Positions 1-5,027 of a stretch of DNA of 5,027 bases are shown here, piece by piece. Both the position numbers and the translations under genes were made by a program. Source of the stretch: an uncultured Lachnospiraceae bacterium (GTDB lineage: Bacteria > Bacillota > Clostridia > Lachnospirales > Lachnospiraceae); the NCBI GenBank assembly GCA_902803355.1, contig CADCPP010000115.1:1-5027 (forward strand), given 5' to 3'. Below the pieces are notes generated by a model. That model saw nothing but the letters and a program-made list of their open reading frames with translations, was not told the DNA's origin and did no database searches. Numbering within the stretch: the stretch's first letter is position 1; every line of letters begins with the position of its first letter.

Positions 1-1344
1 AATGATTATCCCATGCCGGAGAGCACGCTGGCGGAGCAGTTTCGCAGGCGCCTTCCCTTTCAGCTGACTGATGCGCAGGAAAAGGTTTGGGCGCAGATCA
101 AAGCCGATATCGCAGGGGATTGCCGAATGAACAGGCTGATCCAGGGAGATGTCGGATCCGGTAAAACGGTCCTTGCGGTCATGGCCCTGCTCGCGGCTGC
201 GGAAAACGGTTATCAGGGGGCTCTGATGGCCCCTACGGAAGTACTCGCGCAGCAGCATTTTGACAAGATCACAAAGTTGTTTGACGAGCTGAAGATCCCG
301 GTGCGGGCTGTTCTGCTGACCGGCTCGGTCAAAGAATCGGCAAAGAAGGTCATCCGGGAAGAACTGAAGGACGGACGCGCGCAGATCGCCGTTGGGACTC
401 ATGCACTCATCCAGGACAAGGTGCTGTTTCAAAATCTCGGACTGGTCATCACGGATGAGCAGCATCGTTTCGGAGTAAGACAGCGCGAAATGCTTGGCGA
501 AAAAGGAGGAAGACCGCATATGCTGGTCATGAGCGCAACGCCGATCCCCCGTACGCTCGCCATCATTTTATACGGTGATCTGGACATTTCCGTGATCGAT
601 AAACTGCCTGTGGGACGGCTTCCCATCAAGAATGCCGTGGTCAAACCGACAGCGCGGGGCAGTGTTTACCGCCTGATCTTAAATGAGATCGCGGCGGGGC
701 ATCAGGCCTATGTGATCTGTCCGTTTGTGGAAGAGAGCGAATCGCTGAGCGGAGAAAACGTGGAAGACTACGCGGAAAAGCTAAAGGCTGTGCTGCCCTC
801 ATCGGTCAGACTTGGCGTCCTTCATGGCCGTATGCCGAGCAGCGAAAAGAACCGTGTCATGGAACGTTTCCAGAGAGGTGAGATCCAGATCCTTGTCTCT
901 ACCACGGTCGTGGAGGTGGGCGTGGACGTTCCGAACGCTACGGTCATGATGGTCGAAAATGCAGAACGCTTCGGCCTTGCCCAGCTGCATCAGCTGCGGG
1001 GACGGGTGGGACGCGGAGAGGCGCAATCCTACGCAGTCTTTATGGACGGCAGCGGAAAAGGAAAGAAAAAAGAACGTCTTGAGATATTGAATCAGACGAA
1101 TGACGGGTTTAAAATAGCGGAAGAAGATCTGAAGCTCCGCGGTCCCGGCGATGTGTTCGGGGTCAGGCAAAGCGGAGATCTGCATTTTAATCTCGGAGAT
1201 ATCTATCAGGATCATGATGTGCTGATGAAGGCGTCGGAAGCTGCCTCGCAGATCCTGAACGATGATCCGAAACTGAATGCGGAAGAGAACAGAAGATTAC
1301 GGGAGCAGGTGAACAAACTGCTCGGAAAGGCTGAAGCACTATGA
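1..1344 (+). CDS. recG: ATP-dependent DNA helicase RecG, 3' part (5' end outside the window)
   Basis: RecG is a cytoplasmic superfamily 2 helicase that reverses stalled replication forks and migrates branched DNA. The reading frame is open to the first base (Asn-Asp-Tyr-Pro precede the Met at base 13), so that Met is internal. About 447 residues remain of a usual 680-700; the N-terminal wedge domain that grips the fork is missing. Numbering from the Met at 13, the helicase motifs run in order: LTDAQ (18-22), Walker A GDVGSGKT (45-52), Ia APTEVLAQQH (73-82), the RecG/Mfd-type box DEQHRFG (148-154), motif III SATPIPRT (174-181), motif V VVEVGVDVPNAT (299-310) and motif VI QLRGRVGRG (327-335). 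The C-terminal GPGDVFGVRQSG (377-388) is a RecG hallmark and separates it from Mfd and PriA. No frameshift or lost motif is seen. The stop overlaps the start of the next gene by four bases. Confidence 0.97.
   Translation, partial: NDYPMPESTLAEQFRRRLPFQLTDAQEKVWAQIKADIAGDCRMNRLIQGDVGSGKTVLAVMALLAAAENGYQGALMAPTEVLAQQHFDKITKLFDELKIPVRAVLLTGSVKESAKKVIREELKDGRAQIAVGTHALIQDKVLFQNLGLVITDEQHRFGVRQREMLGEKGGRPHMLVMSATPIPRTLAIILYGDLDISVIDKLPVGRLPIKNAVVKPTARGSVYRLILNEIAAGHQAYVICPFVEESESLSGENVEDYAEKLKAVLPSSVRLGVLHGRMPSSEKNRVMERFQRGEIQILVSTTVVEVGVDVPNATVMMVENAERFGLAQLHQLRGRVGRGEAQSYAVFMDGSGKGKKKERLEILNQTNDGFKIAEEDLKLRGPGDVFGVRQSGDLHFNLGDIYQDHDVLMKASEAASQILNDDPKLNAEENRRLREQVNKLLGKAEAL
1324..1330 (+). promoter_or_regulatory. 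Ribosome binding site of the galactokinase gene, inside recG
   Basis: GGAAAGG lies within the last codons of recG, 10 bases before the ATG at 1341. A second in-frame ATG follows directly at 1344, 13 bases from this site. The spacing favours the first ATG, which also gives the ATGA stop/start overlap typical of translational coupling. The match to the anti-Shine-Dalgarno sequence is only moderate, so initiation may depend on ribosomes finishing recG. Confidence 0.55.
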
Positions 1345-2582
1345 TGATCAGCAAAGACAGACTGAGAGCGGTATACGGCAGCGATGCCGAGAAAGAAAAC
1401 GCAAGACTGGAATCCCTTGCGGCGTTTTTTGCGTCAAGATTCGGGCGGGAACCGGAACGCCTGTACCGGGCGCCGGGACGAGTAGAGATCGGCGGCAATC
1501 ACACCGACCATCAGCACGGCTGCGTCCTTGCAGCTTCAGTGACCATGGATGCGGTTGCCGCAGTCAGGAGACGCAGCGATGGTCTGCTTCGCCTGGAATC
1601 CGAAGGTTACAGCTTCTCTGAGATCGATCTTTCCGATACCGCGCTGCGGGAAGAGGAGAAAGGAACCACGATCGGTCTGCTGCGGGGCATGGCGGCGCGC
1701 TTTAAAGAGCTTGGCGCGGACTATTCCCGGGGAGGGCTGGATATCTATGTCAGCAGCCGCGTACCGGCAGGCAGCGGACTTTCTTCCTCTGCGGCATTCG
1801 AAGTGCTGCTGGGCTGTACTCTGGATCAGGAATATGAGGTCGGGACGGACGCGGAGACCATCGCAAAAGCCGGACAGTTTGCGGAAAATATCTACTTTGG
1901 CAAACCGAGCGGCCTTCTTGATCAGATCGCCTGCGCGGAAGGAGGGCTGGTTGCGGTTGATTTCAACGACCCTGCCAATCCGCTGATCCGGAGACTGGAG
2001 ACCGATTTTGACCGTTTTGGCCATGAGCTCTATATCATTGACAGCGGCGCAGGGCATGAGAACTTAACGGGAGAATATGCCGCGATCCCTTCCGACTGTC
2101 AGAAGATCAGCCGCTATTTCGGCGTTAATGTGCTTCGTGACGTGGAAGAGGATGCCTTTATGAGCGCAGTTCCCATCTTACGTGAACGCTTCGGTGACCG
2201 GGCTGTTCTGCGTGCGATCCATTTCTTCGGGGAAAACAGACGCGCAAAAGCGGAAGCCGGAGCCCTGCAGCGGGGAGATTTTGACGCCTTCCTTGAACTG
2301 GTCAGGGAAAGCGGGAGATCCTCGGCACTCTATCTGCAGAACGTGATTCCGGCGGGGGCCATCGCCCATCAGGAAATGATGCTGACCCTTGCCGTATGCG
2401 AAAAGCTCCTTGACGGGAAGGGCGCTGTCAGAGTCCATGGCGGCGGCTTCGGCGGGACGGCACTGGCGATCGTTCCAAAGGATATGGCGGATGATTTTGT
2501 CAAAAACGCAGAGCTTTATCTCGGAAGCGGCCGCGTGCACAGGATCCGGATCTGTCCGGAAGGCGGCTGTCTGATACGCTGA
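1341..2582 (+). CDS. galK: Galactokinase-family GHMP kinase
   Basis: This is probably galactokinase, the cytoplasmic enzyme that uses ATP to phosphorylate alpha-D-galactose at C1, the committing step of the Leloir pathway. The length of 413 residues suits the family. Three GHMP regions are visible: the sugar-binding signature GRVEIGGNHTDH (46-57), the phosphate-binding loop PAGSGLSSSAA (142-152), and the glycine-rich C-terminal motif GGGFGGT (367-373). By my manual alignment with human GALK1, R47, H54, D56, the catalytic base D194 (in GLLDQ) and Y246 match R37, H44, D46, D186 and Y236. The usual Glu of GEHTDY is Asn53 here, and the usual Asn of GRVN is Glu49. The gene overlaps recG by ATGA, and galM follows after 10 bases, which supports a galactose role. 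A kinase for another sugar, such as an N-acetylhexosamine or a uronic acid, cannot be excluded because of the altered pocket. No galT or galE is in view. Confidence 0.88.
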   Translation: MMISKDRLRAVYGSDAEKENARLESLAAFFASRFGREPERLYRAPGRVEIGGNHTDHQHGCVLAASVTMDAVAAVRRRSDGLLRLESEGYSFSEIDLSDTALREEEKGTTIGLLRGMAARFKELGADYSRGGLDIYVSSRVPAGSGLSSSAAFEVLLGCTLDQEYEVGTDAETIAKAGQFAENIYFGKPSGLLDQIACAEGGLVAVDFNDPANPLIRRLETDFDRFGHELYIIDSGAGHENLTGEYAAIPSDCQKISRYFGVNVLRDVEEDAFMSAVPILRERFGDRAVLRAIHFFGENRRAKAEAGALQRGDFDAFLELVRESGRSSALYLQNVIPAGAIAHQEMMLTLAVCEKLLDGKGAVRVHGGGFGGTALAIVPKDMADDFVKNAELYLGSGRVHRIRICPEGGCLIR

Positions 2583-2589
2583 AAGGAAG
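2582..2589 (+). promoter_or_regulatory. Ribosome binding site of galM
   Basis: AAAGGAAG begins at the last base of the galK stop codon and ends 3 bases before the ATG at 2593, with the AAGGA core about 5 bases away. It fixes the galM start and shows that the 10-base junction is nearly filled by this site, leaving no room for a promoter or terminator between galK and galM. Confidence 0.75.
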
Positions 2590-2592
2590 ATT

Positions 2593-3633
2593 ATGGCACT
2601 GTTTTATGATCTGAAACCGGAGATGGGAAACAGGGAGAGCGTGACCATTTCCGACGGCTGCGGCATGAGCGCTCATATTCTGACGTATGGCGCTACGGTC
2701 CAGAGACTGAATGTCCCGGACGCCCGCGGCGATATCAAAGATGTGATCCTGGGGTATGACGATCCTGCCGAATATGATATGCAGGATGTCTATTTCGGCG
2801 CGGTCATCGGGCGTGTGGCGAACCGCATCAAAGACGCCTGCTACTTTGTCCAGGGAAGAAAAGTGGCTTTGGCCCCGAATCAGCCCTACGGCATGCTGCA
2901 CGGCGGTCCGGAGGGATTTGCCTATAAGACCTGGACCGTGGTCCGGAAAAACGCAAGAAGCGTGCTGCTTCGTCTGTATTCTCCGGATGGCGATCAGGGC
3001 TTTCCCGGCAATCTGACCACGGACGTCCTCTATTCCATGGATACGCCAGGACAGCTGTCGATCCGTTATCATGCCGTTACTGACTTTGACACGCCGGTCA
3101 ACCTGACCAATCATATGTATTTCAATCTGGACGGGCATGAAAGCGGCCTTGTCGATGACCACAGGCTCATGCTTTCTTCCCGCAAATACACCGTGACAGA
3201 TAACGACCTGGTCCCTACCGGAGAGATCCGGCCGGTGAACGGAACGCTTCTGGATTTCAGTGAGCTGCGCCGGCTTAGCCCTTCACTTCACGCACCGGAA
3301 CATGCCGTGACCAAGGGGCTTGACCACAACTTTGTGCTAAGCAGTGCCTGCAGCGATGGTGAAGTGCCTGCCGCGGTACTGAAAGCGGCAAGAAGCGGGA
3401 TCACGATGACGGTATATACCGACCGCCCTGCCATGCAGGTCTACAGCGCGGGAGCGATGTCCAGACGCAGCGGAAAGGACGGCGCTGTCTATGAACCGTT
3501 CCAGGCCGTCTGTCTGGAAACGCAGGGCTTCCCTGACGCACTTCATCATTTCAATTTCCCGAGCATTATGGTGAAGGCAGGAGAGAGCTTTGACAGTGAA
3601 ACGATCTATCGTTTCACGGCCGAAGAAGACTGA
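2593..3633 (+). CDS. galM: Aldose 1-epimerase (galactose mutarotase)
   Basis: Mutarotase interconverts the beta and alpha anomers of D-galactose (and of glucose), supplying the alpha form that galactokinase uses. The length of 346 residues is normal. The family landmarks appear in order: VANRIK (75-80) with substrate-binding R78, MLHGGPEGF (101-109) with His103, the NLTNHMYFNL block (170-179) with catalytic acid His174, GLDHNF (242-247) with substrate-contacting Asp244, and LETQGFPDA (308-316) with Glu309, the catalytic base. These match the known Lactococcus GalM residues H96, H170, D243 and E304. There is no signal peptide, so it acts in the cytoplasm. It starts 10 bases after galK behind a good ribosome binding site and is evidently cotranscribed with it. 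No damage is seen. The fold is shared with other epimerases such as glucose-6-phosphate 1-epimerase, but the motifs and the neighbour favour galM. Confidence 0.95.
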   Translation: MALFYDLKPEMGNRESVTISDGCGMSAHILTYGATVQRLNVPDARGDIKDVILGYDDPAEYDMQDVYFGAVIGRVANRIKDACYFVQGRKVALAPNQPYGMLHGGPEGFAYKTWTVVRKNARSVLLRLYSPDGDQGFPGNLTTDVLYSMDTPGQLSIRYHAVTDFDTPVNLTNHMYFNLDGHESGLVDDHRLMLSSRKYTVTDNDLVPTGEIRPVNGTLLDFSELRRLSPSLHAPEHAVTKGLDHNFVLSSACSDGEVPAAVLKAARSGITMTVYTDRPAMQVYSAGAMSRRSGKDGAVYEPFQAVCLETQGFPDALHHFNFPSIMVKAGESFDSETIYRFTAEED

Positions 3634-3651
3634 TCTGCCGGTCTGTCGCTG

Positions 3652-3658
3652 AAAGGAG
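3652..3658 (+). promoter_or_regulatory. Strong ribosome binding site of the CvpA-like gene
   Basis: AAAGGAG sits 6 bases before the ATG at 3665 and is the best Shine-Dalgarno match in the window. It selects this ATG as the start. The rest of the 31-base gap after galM shows neither a hairpin nor recognisable -35/-10 boxes, so the gene is probably read from the upstream transcript. Confidence 0.8.
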
Positions 3659-3664
3659 AGAAAA

Positions 3665-4447
3665 ATGTACGGCTCTGCTGCTTCGATCGCACTGGAACTG
3701 ATCACGATCGCCCTGTTAGTCATCGGGATCATCAGCGGCGTGAAAAAAGGTTTTTTTAAAAGTCTGATGGATCTTGTTATCCTTATTGCCGCCGTCATTG
3801 CCGCAGTCATGGTCTGCAGGTGGTGTACAGGCTTTTTCGTGGAACGCATTTATCCGAAAGCAGAAGAGAAGGTCTTAAGCGCGATCGAAAGCGCGGAAAT
3901 GGACCTGAGCAATGTGGACATCTCGGCAATGAATTTCGGCGAAGATCATCCGGATACGCTGAGTGATGAGGAATATGCGCTGCTGAAGCAAAATGCAGGC
4001 ATCGCCAAATTCTCCGCTTCCATGGAAAAGGTAGGGATTCCGGAAAGCCGCATTCGCGCCATAATCGCCAAAACGATCAAAAACGCTAGCCGCAGCGGAG
4101 AAAGCTTTCACGAGGCTGTGACCGACAGCGCAAAAGCAGTGACAAGAAACACGGTCAAAGTCATTGTCCAGATCGTGCTGTTTCTGATCGTTCTGATCGT
4201 CCTTATCATTGTTCTGCAGCTTTTGGTGAACGGGATCAGAGGCCTGATGTGGAAAGCCGATCTCATTAAATCGGTGGACCGCTTTCTGGGCTTCCTGCTT
4301 GGGGCGCTGATGATGCTGGCCCTGATCTTTATTGCCTTCTACCTCTTCCGGCGGCTGAACTGGACGGCGTTTGAAAATGCCGCGGATGAGACGCTTTTTG
4401 CCGCGTTTTTGAATGTCAATAATCCCCTGACGCTGTTCTTTGATTAA
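3665..4447 (+). CDS. CvpA-like four-helix membrane protein
   Basis: This 260-residue protein is predicted to lie in the cytoplasmic membrane. Two hydrophobic helices at the N-terminus (about 7-25 and 34-52) are joined by the charged turn GVKKGFFKSL (25-34). A polar stretch of roughly 110 residues follows, rich in Glu, Asp, Ser and Lys. Two further helices come at about 164-189 and 206-228. The GxxKGFxxSL turn and the DRFLGFLLGAL stretch (205-215) before the last helix resemble CvpA-family proteins (named for colicin V production). Their biochemical role is poorly defined, though they are linked to envelope integrity. The central polar region is longer than I would expect for a compact CvpA protein. 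There is no signal peptidase site and no catalytic motif. It follows galM by 31 bases and is the last gene before the terminator. A link to galactose use is not shown; it may only share the transcript. The family assignment rests on pattern and topology and is moderate. Confidence 0.68.
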   Translation: MYGSAASIALELITIALLVIGIISGVKKGFFKSLMDLVILIAAVIAAVMVCRWCTGFFVERIYPKAEEKVLSAIESAEMDLSNVDISAMNFGEDHPDTLSDEEYALLKQNAGIAKFSASMEKVGIPESRIRAIIAKTIKNASRSGESFHEAVTDSAKAVTRNTVKVIVQIVLFLIVLIVLIIVLQLLVNGIRGLMWKADLIKSVDRFLGFLLGALMMLALIFIAFYLFRRLNWTAFENAADETLFAAFLNVNNPLTLFFD

Positions 4448-4465
4448 GAGCAAAGTAAACACAGT

Positions 4466-4498
4466 AAAACGCCCTGCAGAGCCGCTGCAGGGCGTTTT
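4466..4498. terminator. Bidirectional intrinsic terminator between convergent genes
   Basis: A perfect 9-base-pair GC-rich stem pairs 4471-4479 (GCCCTGCAG) with 4485-4493 (CTGCAGGGC) around the 5-base loop AGCCG. AAAAC at 4466-4470 pairs with GTTTT at 4494-4498, extending the stem to 14 pairs. On the plus strand the hairpin ends in TTTT, 19 bases after the stop of the CvpA-like gene. On the minus strand the complement of the A run gives the same T tract, just after the stop of the M42 peptidase. It can therefore end both convergent transcripts. The T tract is short (four), so efficiency is uncertain. Confidence 0.92.
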
Positions 4499-4514
4499 AT
4501 GATACGTTGCGCTG

Positions 4515-5027
4515 TTATTTCTTCAGATAGGCCATAAGAAGGTCATATGTGGCTTTCAGACCGTCGATATGTGTTCTTTCATAGCCATGGCTGTTTGCAG
4601 TACCGGGGCCGATGGCCGCGTGACGAAGATCGTAGCCGGCCGCGATGCTGGGGTCGCAGTCGGTGCCGTAATGCGGCGTGAAAATGTCCATGACATAGTC
4701 CACGCCTTCATCGATCGCAGCCTGACGCAGTTCATTGGTCATGCCCCAGTGATAAGGGAAGCGGGAATCCTTGGCAAAGATGGAGACCTTCCGCTCATCG
4801 GAATTCTGCTGAGGACCTGTGGGGGCGATATCGATAGCCAGGATATCCCTCGCGTCTTCGGGAAGGACAACCGTGCCGTGGCCGATCTCTTCATACATGG
4901 CAAAATAAGAGTAGACCTTGCGATGCAGCGGGATGTTCTCCTCCTTAAGGGCTTTCATTGCGGTCAGAAGGACCGCAGCGCAGGCCTTATCATCAACAAA
5001 GCGGGATTTCAGATAATCGTTTGCCAT
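4515..5027 (-). CDS. M42-family metallo-aminopeptidase, C-terminal half (5' end outside the window)
   Basis: M42 peptidases are cytoplasmic two-metal aminopeptidases that commonly form large tetrahedral assemblies and trim peptides from the N-terminus. Only the last 170 residues are present, of about 340-360 in the family. The Met at the window edge lies directly before the metal-binding core, so it is internal and the real start lies beyond base 5027. Visible are SRFVDDKA (8-15) with the bridging-metal Asp, MYEEIGHG (44-51) with the general base and metal-ligand Glu pair E46-E47, and AIDIAP (64-69) with ligand D66. The terminal SHGYERTH (146-153) offers His147 or His153 as the last metal ligand. 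The ending differs from the HSPVE-type motif of archaeal TET enzymes, suggesting a separate bacterial subgroup. The N-terminal His ligand is off the window. The gene is convergent with the recG-gal unit and shares its terminator. The substrate is unknown, and older annotations of such proteins as endoglucanase should not be followed. Confidence 0.9.
   Translation of the reverse strand: MANDYLKSRFVDDKACAAVLLTAMKALKEENIPLHRKVYSYFAMYEEIGHGTVVLPEDARDILAIDIAPTGPQQNSDERKVSIFAKDSRFPYHWGMTNELRQAAIDEGVDYVMDIFTPHYGTDCDPSIAAGYDLRHAAIGPGTANSHGYERTHIDGLKATYDLLMAYLKK

Noticed and set aside
13..15. ATG at base 13 as the start of a short RecG variant
   Set aside because: The frame is open upstream to base 1, there is no ribosome binding site before it, and the RecG N-terminal domain would be missing; it is an internal Met of a gene cut by the window.
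1536..2057. 173-codon minus-strand frame opposite galK
   Set aside because: It is antisense to the motif-bearing kinase; its composition is rich in Arg, Ala and Gln as expected from reverse-frame translation, with no family resemblance.
2500..3162. 220-codon open frame on the minus strand opposite galK and galM
   Set aside because: It is fully antisense to two genes with intact catalytic motifs, spans their junction, shows no recognisable domain and has no ribosome binding site. It is a shadow of the codon bias.
3634..3664. Possible promoter between galM and the CvpA-like gene
   Set aside because: The 31 bases contain a ribosome binding site but no recognisable -35/-10 pair, and the space is too short for a full promoter with leader.
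4171..4215. Short near-repeats of CTGATCGT in the CvpA-like gene
   Set aside because: They encode Leu-Ile-Val residues of the third membrane helix and are explained by repeated codon use, not by a regulatory repeat.
3875..4462. 195-codon minus-strand frame opposite the CvpA-like gene
   Set aside because: Its Gln/Asp/Asn-rich stretch is simply the reverse reading of hydrophobic Leu/Ile/Val codons. The plus-strand frame has a strong ribosome binding site and a coherent membrane topology.

Overview
The window reads as a chromosomal segment of a low-to-moderate GC Gram-positive bacterium (Bacillota). It is probably a gut or rumen-type anaerobe of the Clostridia (Lachnospiraceae-like) or Erysipelotrichia. 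The lineage is inferred from three things: strong AAAGGAG-type ribosome binding sites, a galactokinase with the GGNHTDH version of the sugar-binding motif (which I associate from memory with Clostridia-type proteins), and an M42 peptidase with a C-terminal SHGYERTH motif. Base composition is slightly GC-rich by eye and fairly even across the genes. There is no insertion sequence, phage gene, CRISPR array, tRNA or rRNA.

Layout: four plus-strand genes are packed head to tail. They are the C-terminal two thirds of recG (cut by the left edge), a galactokinase-family gene whose start overlaps the recG stop in ATGA, galM 10 bases further on, and a four-helix CvpA-like membrane protein gene after a 31-base gap. 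None of these junctions leaves room for an obvious promoter, so they look like one transcription unit. It ends at a perfect hairpin (4466-4498) flanked by A and T runs, which should stop transcription from both sides. Convergent to it, on the minus strand, lies the C-terminal half of an M42-family metallopeptidase, cut by the right edge.

Working together: GalM interconverts the beta and alpha anomers of galactose, and the kinase phosphorylates alpha-galactose at C1. The pair forms the entry to the Leloir pathway; galT and galE are not in the window. RecG remodels stalled replication forks and has no metabolic link to galactose. Its translational coupling to the kinase looks like a lineage-specific gene arrangement rather than a functional module.

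I found no convincing new biological system here. The points most worth a second look are the exchanged Asn/Glu positions in the sugar-binding motif of the kinase, the recG-galK coupling, the large central loop of the CvpA-like protein and the bidirectional terminator.
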